This document shows, one piece after another, positions 51,101 to 62,379 of a DNA stretch of 64,000 nucleotides. Position numbers and translations under genes: made by a program. The stretch is taken from positions 1 to 64,000 of the forward strand of contig JAQGDQ010000147.1 in assembly GCA_030141605.1 (NCBI GenBank), given 5' to 3'. Each line of letters begins with the position of its first letter. Positions within the stretch are counted from its first letter, which is position 1. This stretch comes from Tubiluchus corallicola (taxonomy: Eukaryota; Priapulida; Priapulimorpha; Priapulimorphida; Tubiluchidae). The notes beneath the pieces were generated by a model. It saw only the letters and a program-made list of their open reading frames with translations, had not been told where the DNA came from and did not search any database.

Positions 51101-53877
51101 TTGGGGAATTCTATTGTTTTGCTATATTTGCTTGATGGTATGAATCAGTGTTGCAGTCAGGTTTCATAACAGTGCTGGGTCAATGCAGGAGATGTTATTA
51201 ATTCACATGGTGTTGCAGTAAACAGAATCTTGCAAGGGAATTTTTACTATTTAAGATAGAGATTTTAAGCATCAGATTTTGCTTTTATACTTGCCAAGAA
51301 TGAAAAGATAGTGAGTGGCTTCAGACGATTTTGAATTTGACGTGTAGGTACTTATACTTTCTTGTAAAATTATTTGCTCATAAAAATTATTGTTCAAATT
51401 CAGTCCTGCCAGCTAATGAGTCGAGTCATGTTTCATATTCACTAGTACTACTCTCATTCATAAATATGTGCAATCGTTGAGTCAAATCGAGGCAAGTTGG
51501 CTTTATGCTCTTTTATTTCCAAATGCCATCATTAAATTGATGGTCTAAAATCTCATTCCGAAGAGCAGTCTTGACTATGTCCCTTCCGCTGAAAAACTGG
51601 CAAAGGTAAGGCCAACCGTGTCTTTGTCCTCGAGGCACGGGCAGTTGTCAGCACGGACAAAGACCAATATTATATTCTTGTTGGTGACAGCCTTGCATAA
51701 TATCATGTCAACTTCTGCATAGGGCAATATCTCCATATACAATTAGGATTATAACTTATGTGCTGGTGAATCTATGCTTATGGTAAGTAATGATATAAAA
51801 ATCATCTCGGCAAGTAGAATCAATAAGTAAGTTATGTAGAATGGCTAGTTGTACAGTATATAGTCAGTGCTAGTTTACTGAGCAATAATTGTGCAACACG
51901 TAAAGGATATGTGGGTATTGGATTTTGTGGTTTTACCTCATTTGCTAAGTAATAAGGTGGTGCTTAAAGGCAATTTTTTATTAGTTTTATACATGGTACA
52001 AGCAGTGGTGAATGGTCAGCTAATGGTAGTCAGGGTGCTATTATGACCTTCTGGAGCCCCTAGGCTAATGAAATTATGGGCCCCATTTTCGAATAATGAA
52101 AATATTGATATATTTTAGCAATACTTGCGTAGTTTAAAACTAATATAGCTTACAAACTCTTTTAATAAACTAGAATAGTTATCTTTTGTTTTACAATAAA
52201 AATGTTCTTTAAGAGATACCACAATTTTACTATTTATTGCAAACTAAATTAGAACATATTCCAACACAAGCATCATGGAGAAACAGATTTTTGCCAACGG
52301 TTACCAAAGCCCGAGGGCCAGTAGGCTGCACCCTATACTAGCCAATAGGATAATTCTGCCCTGCCAGTAATGCTTCTGAGACCTTGTATAGAAATTGAGG
52401 AAATATGGTATCACAATTTAGTTGTCTACTTTCCAAATTCTGTTCACAGTCTTTAGAATTAACATCAGTTTGTCCGAAGATTATTCTTACTAGTTTTTCT
52501 GTTAAAAAATGTGATTTTTTTGGCACTCAGTGACAGCTGCTGTAATGGGCATTGTTAATTGCAAAGATTTCTAATTATGTTTTTGCATGTTTTCAGGGTT
52601 CTTGAATCGCATTTTCCATCCGAATATTGACGAAATGTAAGTAGATCTTCCATCATCATTGCTGTTTCCGACCCTCAATAATTGTTCTTATCTAGTTGCA
52701 TTTTTTTAACATAAGTTCTAGCTACTGAAGTGGAATAAAAAAATCATTCGTTAGCAAAAGTCTGCGATGACCCGAGCAGGAAGTCAAATTTTTACCAAAA
52801 ACTAGTTGTCCAGAAAGCATATGTTCTTGGGTGTGAGTGCCAATGGTGGTGCAAAGGTTTTAGTTTTTCTTCCATGCATTTATATGATGATGTTGCCAGT
52901 GAAATTGTCAACAAACTTTTTGGACAACAAAATGGCAGAACTGGATGCTAAAATTCCCCCTTTTAATTCTATAATATTTTGATAAAGCAATAATTATTCA
53001 TTTGAATATTTTAATAGTTGCTGTAGCCGATCTTACCTGTGTGTGTAAGTAATAGCTTACTAATCTTCATACTTGTGTAAATTCGTTTACAATTCCAGAA
53101 AGGCTTACTTCTCACTAGGGTCATCTAGTGAGTGTTTTTCTAGTTTCTCATTTAGTTGGTACACAACCAGCCTCTCTTTGTGCTGATTATTTACAAGATT
53201 TTTTGTTTTTTCTTTCCAGCTCCGGAACAGTCTGTCTTGATGTCATCAATCAAGCATGGACAGCACTTTATGGTATGTAAAAACTCTTATACACGTTATC
53301 ATCAACTAGTTTAAGCATCTTGAATAGCCTTGTCTTTGGACTCGATCTTTAGTTTACATTGAAAATTACAAGGTTGCAGATTCAAAGCTGGTTGTTGTTC
53401 TATTTGTTCTTAACATTACTAGTGAGAGCAAGACGTGTTTGAACATCCATACTTAATTTGCAGTATGCTCTACAAAGAATTTTTAGTGCAATTGAATTTT
53501 TTGGGCAAAGAACACTTTTAAACTGAGAAAGGTGATAGTATTAGCAATTATATGTACTGTTCAAAAAGACATCTAGTCATTGGACATAGGGTTACCAAAG
53601 AATTTGGATTGCAAGTTGCATCAATCTTAACTGTGCTTAATTGACTTATATTAGAAGTACAAATAATTATTCAAATTCTATTAGCAAGGAATTGGGGTAA
53701 ATTTTACTTTAATTTCACATATCCTTGATCTTTGTGAGTAAAACAAATTGGCTGTAAAGTAAGGAGTGGCTGACATCATGATTCATCATTTCTAATGTTA
53801 GTGTACTTTGCTGTGCAAACTGTAAATCATCTGAATATAGCTGCATTTCAGCAGTGTTGTTTAACACTGCAACTAGC

Positions 53878-53908
<31 letters not shown>

Positions 53909-56367
53909 ATGTTCTCTTCAAGTTTAGGTGGTTAAATGCATGATAAAATTGACAATTCGATTAAATGAAAAAAGGGAATTTTATAGCATGCCTTAAAGAA
54001 CTTTCCATACAAAGTTATTTTACTAAACGTTACGCTTACCTGTTTGCAAAACTTGTGTAGTTGGAATAAAAAATTCTTAATAATTTAAAATATTTGGGAC
54101 ATCTGGCACCATCCCAGTGTGCACTCACTGATACTGATATACCAGAAAAGACATTATTGATATTGCTGACAATTATAGGTAATTTAAAGTTTTGTTTAAT
54201 TAGTGAAGAGTGTGCTACGAGTGCTGTGATTATTGTTTCAAACATAATATGACTGTGCCTGTGTTTTGCTTTCAGACCTGTCCAACATATTTGAGTCTTT
54301 CCTTCCTCAGCTGCTGACGTATCCGAATCCGATTGATCCGCTGAATGGTGATGCTGCAGCCATGTACCTGCACAAGCCAGAAGAGTACAAGAAGAAGGTC
54401 TCAGGTATAAATAATGCAAAATGTAATTATATCAATGGAACCACCGGCTGATGCATCACAATTTGTTGTTCAGAAATTTATAACTTTGTTTAATAAACTT
54501 AGTACAGTACTTGCTGTTATTATTTTTATTATTTGCTGCCTTAGGTTTTGATTATATTTCAGAGCTACTCACTGCTTTGCTTTTTTATATCAACTTGCTA
54601 CGAGTCAAAATATCATTTTTTTCTGTTTTTCTGAAGCAAAATGTATCGTCTATACGGCCATTAGCTGTCATGTGCACGCGTAATAAATTCCAAGTAGGCG
54701 TTCATAAATGAAAACTATCAGCGCATTTAAGATAGCACCTTGAGTGCTAAGGTGACTCAAGCTTTGGCTTAAGGTGCTAGATTTTCATTTTATTAATCTG
54801 TCAACTTCACTATATCAAAAGTGGTGAAATTTGTCTTACAATTAAAAAATGGTATATTAATTTGAAGATTTTCAAATACAGCAGGCGCCCTTAGTAGACT
54901 CACTTTGGGGCTGACGTGTTTTGACCCAATTAACCGACTGAACCTATTAACTGATGGGTGTAGTATTACAGGTATAGAAATATGAGTCATCAGCTTACTA
55001 TGCACTGCAAAGGTTTTTAATGAAGTTTAGAAACAAACTAATGTCTAAATTCCTTTGTGCAGTTAAAAATTTGAAAAAAATATTTTAAAATATTAATTTA
55101 TATATGTGAATTAGCAATAAACTAAACTCATACTTTAAGTATAAAGTATAACTATAAATTAAGTATGCTTTTCTAAATCACAGACTTTTCTAAGTCTGTT
55201 TATTCGCAAAAATTACAAAAATTCCTTCAAAGTCGGCTGGTTCATTTTCTCGCAAAGAAGTTGGCCCATAAAGTTCTGGTAATTATAAAAATGTTGAAAA
55301 TCTGTTGTTGTGCGTGACTAAAACAGTTCTGAATCGTCTGCTCGCTTGCATTGCCCTTATTTGCTGTACGATGTTTACTCTTGTAAGTCACAAGGAATAC
55401 CGGCTGATTACTGTAACTGCATCTTTGACTGTTAACTCATTAAGCCTGAAAGTGTGATTTGCAACGAGACATCAAAAAGAAACTGCTAGGCAAGTGATTA
55501 AGTGTTTAGCTTCCAGAAATTCTTTGGTTAACAGTGGGCGAGTGGGTAACAGGTTCAAAGCAAAACTGCTACTCTAGCATATTAGTGCATGATAAACTTA
55601 CCTGCTTATAAACAAAACGGTACTTAACATGATTGTTTCTGCATTCATAGTGCACAAAGGGGAAGTAAAGATGACATTAAAGTAGGAAAGGTTCTTTTGG
55701 CACATACAAATATCTTATTTTAAATAGGTGAAGGAAAAATATTGAGTCAATTATGTGGAGTTATTTGAGTCAATTACCGATAATTTTTATGTATATATTG
55801 AATAAAAGCGGCCTCTTACAGGCATTTTTGAGTCATTTAAGCAATTGAGTCTATTAAGTGGTGCCTACTGTACTTCAAAATTTCAGTGACCGGAAGCAGC
55901 TGTCTCCGTTATCGGTTTGTATAGTTTTTGAACTTGCAGAAAACTTTGACCGGAGGAGTTGAGAGGGTTTCAAATTCACTAATTTATAATGGCTCTTTGT
56001 TATTGATCAATGTTAGCAGATTGTGCATAGTGTACCATTATCACCATATCAGCAGCGCTGTTTCCAGCACACCTATTAAATTATTGCAATTGAAAAGTAA
56101 TGTGCCACATTAACTGGTTAAAAGGAACTGGATAAGATTAGAAAAGGTATGATTTAATGGGCACACTTTTTGGTGCTGTTGTGAACAAGTTTGACAGAAC
56201 TAGTTTGCTGTCAGCATGGCTTCACATATGCCATTTTTGAATTTCCAGAATACGTTGCCAAATATGCAACTGAAGAGGCGCTACGGGAGCAGGAGCACCT
56301 CTCCTCATCCAGCGAATCGAGTATCAGCGACTTTTCCGAAGATGAAGCACAGGACATGGAGCTTTAA
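45173..56367 (+). CDS. UBE2H: UBE2H, E2 ubiquitin-conjugating enzyme, complete, 181 aa
   Basis: Seven coding exons: 45173-45225, 48463-48539, 50762-50836, 52597-52636, 53220-53272, 54276-54404 and 56249-56367, with phases 2,1,1,2,1,1; 546 nt including TAA. The protein is nearly identical to human UBE2H (183 aa): same start [18 protein letters not shown], the HPN motif, [11 protein letters not shown] with catalytic Cys87, [15 protein letters not shown], and the acidic tail ending [12 protein letters not shown]. Known role: E2 partner of the CTLH/GID ligase, first characterised as a histone-ubiquitinating enzyme. The exon encoding Ile82 to the start of Asp100 (53220-53272) holds the active site. 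The 11 kb span is almost all intron; introns 1 and 6 contain complete inverted-repeat elements. Confidence 0.98.
47572..48369. mobile_element. Inverted-repeat element with tandem 60-bp units in its right arm
   Basis: The left end reads TATAGGTTTTACATGTCAAA and the right end is its near reverse complement (CTACATTTGTCGTGTAAAAC...). The right arm 48121-48360 holds three full 60-bp units (48121, 48181, 48241; the last two identical) and a partial fourth. The left arm 47590-47780 carries the same words (GGTAACTCAAATGT, AAATGTAGA) in inverted orientation, with looser spacing. The middle (47790-48115) is unrelated AT-rich DNA. It lies in UBE2H intron 1. A 70-codon frame over the right arm is a product of the repeat. 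Confidence 0.75.
53876..53903. repeat. (GT)n microsatellite
   Basis: About 13 GT units in UBE2H intron 5. Confidence 0.9.
54879..55870. mobile_element. TA-flanked inverted-repeat element, 992 bp
   Basis: Left end CAGCAGGCGCCCTTAGTAGA and right end, reverse complemented, CAGTAGGCACCACTTAATAG with TA on both outer sides (54877-54878, 55871-55872). TA targets suggest Tc1/mariner-like or another TA-specific group. No transposase frame is present. A related right-end fragment is at 25009-25137. It lies in UBE2H intron 6. Confidence 0.65.
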
Positions 56368-56431
56368 CCTTTGTGTCTGCCGTGAAACGGCATTATCGTG
56401 TGTATAAAATTGTAGATAACGTTCATGTAAT

Positions 56432-56437
56432 ATTAAA
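56432..56437 (+). terminator. UBE2H: Candidate poly(A) signal of UBE2H
   Basis: ATTAAA, the commonest variant hexamer, 65 nt past the TAA stop and followed by GT-rich DNA. A standard AATAAA at about 58759 could serve a longer 3' UTR, which would then include the pogo-like element. Confidence 0.4.
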
Positions 56438-56644
56438 TAAGATTTGCTTGATTGTTCGTGGAAGCACCGTGTAGGCTCTGGCCAACAAAATTTAAAACGA
56501 AATTTTTTCGCTTCCTTGGTCCTTTCGTGTCACCTTGTAGATCGTGCTTCACCATTATTATGTAAATTTTTCAAACAGTGTCTGCTGATTTGAAAATCAC
56601 GTAATTTCATTTATGCTGTAGAGGTCATTCAAATCATTTATTTA

Positions 56645-57067
56645 CCGTATTTTCCCATGTATAAGAGACCCTTTTTTGCTCAGAATTTTCACTTTAAAAA
56701 TAGGGGGTCTCTTATACATGGGAGTAAGTCTTTTCAATAAGATGCATAAATTGGGTCCTCAAGGCATGGAATGGTGTAAAGCCAGAGGTCATTATTAAAT
56801 CTTTCAAGAAGTGTGGCATCTCCAATGCCATGGACGGCACAGAGGACAATGCCATTTTTGAGCAGAGTGACTCCTCTGATGATGAACTGGCTGGAATTGC
56901 TGAAGGTCTGACTCCAGTTGATATTTTTGATGAGAGTGATGAGGAATTTAATGATTTCTATGATGAATAAAGTTATTCATTACCAAAAAACTTTTTTCCA
57001 GAATTTTTGCTTAAAAATTGAAGGGGTCTCTTATACACAAGGGTCTCTTATACATGGGAAAATACGG
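56645..57067 (+). mobile_element. Pogo/Tigger-like transposon, 423 bp, keeps transposase C-terminus
   Basis: Perfect 27-bp terminal inverted repeats (left begins CCGTATTTTCCCATGTATAA; right is its exact reverse complement) with TA on both sides, as in the Tc1/mariner/pogo superfamily. The word GGGTCTCTTATACA recurs at 56705, 57025 and 57041, so the ends contain extra subterminal copies. Inside, the plus strand up to the TAA at about 56970 encodes about 70 residues, AWNGVKPEVIIKSFKKCGIS then an acidic tail ending DEEFNDFYDE, as at the end of pogo/Tigger transposases. The catalytic part is deleted. Confidence 0.88.
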
Positions 57068-59505
57068 TAGTTGAAACAAAAATTGAAAACGCTTTGCAGG
57101 AGTGTATTATGAAGCTTTTAAATCATACTTCTTTGCTGTTCGTGTAAAGAGGACTCATTTTGCAAGAGCACATGAGTCACTGTTTCCCTAAGTTTTCGCA
57201 AATCATCAATTAAATCTCAGTCACCAAAATGGAGTCAGGACTCGGGGAGCATAAAAATGCGTTGTTTGGTGTTTTCAGCTCACCAAAGCTTTGCTTTTAT
57301 GATTTTTTAATGTTTTTTCATCCCAGAAATATGTTCAAACGTACTGACATTTTTAACAATCGTTATTTTTAATTGTGTTGACTCACACCAGCTTTCGGTT
57401 GCTACTGCCCAAAATGATCGATTTTCAACTGACTGTTTGTTGCAGTTATCCTCTGCTGTTGGCAGTTGATGAAAAATTGTCACTTGTATTTTGTTCACCA
57501 AAATGTTTGTGATAGATACGAGATCGACTGTTTTAAATTTGATGTGATAATAAATTACCATGTCATTGGGTAGTTTTCATGCTACCCTAGTGGCCATCCT
57601 ATGCTGTGCTTCCAATACTATTTTATATTTAAGCCCCTCCCCAAAGAACACTATTAAGTTTTATACTTTCGCATATATATATATATGTTTTTACTATACG
57701 AGTTTGTTGTTTTTTAGTTTAAGTAGCAATATATTTTTTTGTTAAGAATGTAGTAATTACTCTGTAATTATTCACTGATGATGAAGACATGGAACTACAC
57801 TACAAAAGAAGTACTAGTAAGGAATTATTTTGTTTAAAAATATTATAGGTTTGTAGGAAAGCATAACCACGAAACACATTAAAATTTTAGTGCACAAAAG
57901 TTTATAAGCATATTACTTTGTGATTAATGTGATAATAATGAATATGGTGTTTAACTTCTTACATATTTGCAAACTGTAGAAAGAATAATTGTTTTTCTGG
58001 CTGCTTTATATCAGATTGCAGAATTGGGGAAATAACTGTAAGCAGTATGGTCGCCTAATTGCGACAGTATTTTACTGTCATAGTTTTTACTCCTAATGAA
58101 TGACAAATACGTTTTTACCCAAACTGGAATGACCATTCTAATCTTCTTGGTAAAATGAGCGAATCGTAAAGTCTAGAAAACATTGTTTCATCATCCTCTT
58201 TTAACTTCAAGGAAAATAAACTGCAGAAGAGCTTTGCAAAAATATTTTGCAATCGTTCTCACTGTCAAGCTTCTGGGTTTTCAGGACACGATGCAAGAGA
58301 AATGGACGGTAATCAGAAATTTGTTTAACACTGAGTTCATTGCATTGTTGTTTTTATCTGACAAATTGTTTTGTGTAAACACAGTAAAATGCGGCTCAAA
58401 TGAAATCCATTTCATTTTTTTTAGATTAGTTAAGCCTACATACTTATGATGATGGTGTATTATGCATTTCAGTTATAATTTAGTGCTCCATTAGTCTTGC
58501 AAATTTTGTTAATGTCTACAATTAACCCTATTTGCTGATATCAAAATAATATTTCATAGTACTCCAGTGTAAGATAAACTGTTTTTATAGATGTGATGAA
58601 ACTCCCAAGTCAGGCTCGGGTAGTTAATGTTTTTACATCAAAATAACCTACTGTTGTTTTTGTCTGTGTCTCTGTTTTAGTCCATTGCCATAAAATAACT
58701 ATAATATTGTAAGATACTGATTGGAGTCTGAATCGTTGTGTTGTATACTATATAGCTAAATAAACTTGATAATCACATATAATAAATTTTATTTTGTTGA
58801 ATTTTTGACTAGGGCAGATCTTTGCAAACAACTGTAGCACAGCAATAACTAATAAACTTAGTACTGCAACATGCAAACCTACTGCCAAGCTTTGCTAAGT
58901 TGGGAATAGCAGGTTCGAGTCTCGCCTAAACTTCTTTTTTTATTTTCTTGTTTCTGATGGATGTGATCATTCGTTTGTGAATGTGTGAAGTGTTACTGTT
59001 ACGTAACAAACATTTCAGGTAATGAACAATGAAAATGCAATGGTAATTACGTCACTCTCAACGTTTTTATTGTTTACGTACAACAATTAACAGTCACATT
59101 ATTGCGAGTCCCTTTCTTCACTTTACAAATACAACAATAACTGGCATGCAGTTTATAAATACAACATGTATTATGCAAATCACTGGCATAGAACTTCAAA
59201 ACGCATCAACACAAAATTTCATTCAGATTATAGAGGTGCAGTAAGTATCAATGTTTCAAACAGCGAGCTTGAAATTAACAATAAGGAGTACTAAAGCTGT
59301 TAATCCTGTCAGTTTATAAACTTTACTTAATTAACTGTCAGACAAAAGAATCATCCCGCCCGATCTTCCTAGTTTTCATTTGTTTCAAGGTTTCAATATT
59401 GTCAGCAATTTTTCTTTCTAATAAATCCTTACAGCTTTCTGGCACAGCCATAAAAGTGTGCAAACTTTCAAGAAATTAACCAAATATCTGTGCAAACCTG
59501 AACAC

Positions 59506-59888
59506 TAGAAGTGAGCATCGAATGTTCAAATTTGAATTCGAACGAGTTTTTTTTTAGTTCGAATTCGATTCGAACCTAAAATGTTAAATTAGAATAATAC
59601 AGTACTTAAACCAAATGCATTCCTTATCGTTAACACATTTGAAACTTCATGCAATTAATACAATTTAGCTGTGATTTCTGTGCACAAGTTTTAAACAAAT
59701 TATTAGTGATTTTACTGCAGAACGAACTCAAATAACACGCATAATCTATGTAAGACCTCTTTTGCTGGTGGTTCGAAAATTTTTCAAACAGAGTTCAAAA
59801 ATCGCAATACTGAAATTCAGTTCCATTCGAATTCGAAAGTCAAAAATTCAATTTGATTTCGATTTCTGGTAGAGAATGCTCAGCCCTA
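59506..59888. mobile_element. hAT-like MITE, 383 bp, perfect 8-bp duplication
   Basis: Flanked by CTGAACAC on both sides (59498-59505 and 59889-59896). Ends TAGAAGTGAGCAT and, reverse complemented, TAGGGCTGAGCATTC are inverted copies; the subterminal parts are rich in the palindrome TTCGAATTCGAA. No coding frame. Size, ends and duplication length fit hAT MITEs. Confidence 0.85.
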
Positions 59889-61582
59889 CTGAACACAGGC
59901 GCCAAATCTTCCCGAGGATCTGATGCCCATTTGCATTTCAATTACAGCAGGTTCAAGACACTGACTAGCCACAAATTCCAGGCTCTACACCAGAGTGCAG
60001 TGTGAGTTGTGATCAGCTTCAAAAATCAATTTAAACACCAAATAAGCTTGAAGATGAATGATGTCACTTTTTCTTAGTGTGCCATAATACAAGCTGCGAC
60101 AAAGTAGAACGTCCACACTGACTCCGATTGATGGTTTAAAATTATTACTTGAACACGTAGATCAAACTACAAATTCTATTAAGGTGCTGCTACAGCATCA
60201 ACTTATTAACTTCTCTCATGATCAGCTGCTAATCTGACTGATCTTGATCACTGATATTAACACAGCAATGTCATAAACGATAAAAGTGGTAACCTTGTTG
60301 AGGTTTCAAAACTGACTATTTACTAGCCTAAGTAAATTATAAGTTTTGTAAAGTTTCTCAGCTATGTGCATTGTTCAACTTCGAAACGACGTCTTCTAGC
60401 ACTGCTACCAATAACAGAACAGTAAAGATGCTTTGCAAAAGTTTACAGGAAATCACAGAAACTACTGCATCAGTGGTAAATTTAACAAATGTAATTGCAC
60501 ATTGGAATGTGCAGAGAGATTTTTATAATTTCTTTAATTTAATAAATTGGCTCAAAAGCTTTCAAATGAATTTAAACCTGCACTAATTCACACATGCACA
60601 AAACTCTGCACTGTTCAACTAGAATAACTTGCTTATTATTAACAAACATAAATAATTATAATACAGCACTTAATAAAACTAAACAAAAAACAACAAATGG
60701 CTAAACAAGCTTATAAAATAAGTAAAATTATTGTAATGCCCAAATAAAGGATTTTACTTTTTACCCAAATTTTACGAGTGACCACTTTAGAACGATAAAA
60801 TTTTAGTGTAGAATTATGAAGCAGAATGTGTCATGGCAACAGTTAAAAATGGAAAACTGACTGGCAGACCAACTAAAAATTTCAAACAGCTTATCAATAG
60901 TAACATAACAATGCGAAAATGGATCAAGAAGCCCTCATGTGGAATGCCAAGCCAACAAAGTGAAAAGTGATTCTTTACCGTCACATGAAAAACAAGTGGA
61001 GCTTTTAGGGCTTTTGCAATATTAACACTGGTTCCCAAATGCCAAATTCAACTTGCAGATACACTAAACTAAAAAAGCTTCTTTTTTCATGCGAATGGAC
61101 AACTCTTAAATAAAATTAAATAAATTATAAAAACTGTGCCAACTTTAGCACATTTAAACAAATCAATAAAAATAAACATAAATAATAGCTTACACAAGGG
61201 CAGAAATTCTAAATGATAAGCAAATTTTATAAACAGGCATAAAAAAAATTAAAGAAAACCAAAATATTCTACAGTTCCACGATTCTAAAAGCAATACATA
61301 TAGATGTCCAGAAACCACAAAATTGGTAGTGTTTATATATTTTACATTTTACACAAGTGCTATAAACCGTAAAGTAGTGCTGATATGGCATGAAAACTTG
61401 GCACGGTGAAGTAAATCAAGGTCAACCAATGTTTTGGTAAGAAACGATTGGAAAATTATTATCATTGCGAACAAAAGAACTCGAGAATGCATAGTAGCCA
61501 TCTGGTTTCTAGACCAAATTATGAAGATAAGTTAACTATAATACAGACTATTAGGTTTGCTATCCCATTTTGAAGTAAAAAG

Positions 61583-62029
61583 TAGTGTTGCTCCGGATTA
61601 CGAATACCAGACATTATCGAATATTTCCCCAAATTGACTTTCGGATTATAACCGGAGAGGTTAGTTAAATTCAGATCGAATGTGCGGATCAGTTTAGATA
61701 ATAAAAAATTCGTAAATGTTTGCAAACTTCAAGCATTTTCATTTAGTCATGTTAAGGAACCTAGCCTGAAAATACACCGTATTATCACATACAAACGAAG
61801 AAAGATGCGTGCAAAATTTTCGTCTTGAAAAACACAAATATAGGTTAAAACAATCTCTAAGTTTTTTTGTAATATTTTATTTATTTATTTTCGGTTGTTA
61901 AATTACTCGAAAACTGTTTTCAATTGCCCTTTATGAAAACCGGACAGCGAATATCAAATTTTTATAACTACCGGATAATATCGGATATCACTATTTTCGG
62001 ATACAATTCGGATATCCGGAGCAACACTA
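61583..62029. mobile_element. hAT-like MITE, 447 bp, 7 of 8 target duplication
   Basis: Terminal inverted repeats of 16 identical bases, TAGTGTTGCTCCGGAT, at both ends, followed by inverted ATCGGAT/ATCCGA words. The flanks are GTAAAAAG (61575-61582) and GTAAAAAC (62030-62037). No coding frame. Confidence 0.85.
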
Positions 62030-62373
62030 GTAAAAACCAAAAAGTACATATTTTACTAACGTGTTCCTCTAACTAGCAAACAGCTAAATGCATGTAACAG
62101 TGAACACTAACAGCGGGACAATGAAATTAATCTTCCATGAAAATAATTCTCTCACACAAACATTTTTGAAGAAACATTTTTCCTTTCAATATTTTATACA
62201 TTTGAACACTTTTAACATTAGTTTTGGTTTTCGTTCAAGTGTATGTAACAGTAGCATTAAAAACGCCTAAAAGTTTTGACTAAAAGAGCAATTAAATTAT
62301 AAACATACCTACAACAATCAAGGAGGGAAAGAGAATTTTCTTCACGATCAAACATTGGCAAACAGAAACGTGT

Positions 62374-62379
62374 TTTTAT
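62374..62379 (-). terminator. AATAAA overlapping the USP stop codon
   Basis: On the minus strand the last codons read CAA TAA AAA, so the stop TAA is inside an AATAAA hexamer. Whether it is used as a poly(A) signal cannot be seen; use would give an extremely short 3' UTR. Confidence 0.35.

Larger units (their letters stand above)
56368..62375. other. Convergent intergenic region between UBE2H and the USP gene
   Basis: About 6 kb with three delimited DNA transposons (56645-57067, 59506-59888, 61583-62029) and a truncated tRNA-like head near 58892-58922. The remaining sequence is AT-rich and shows no gene I can support. The extreme 5' part is UBE2H 3' UTR. Confidence 0.6.
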
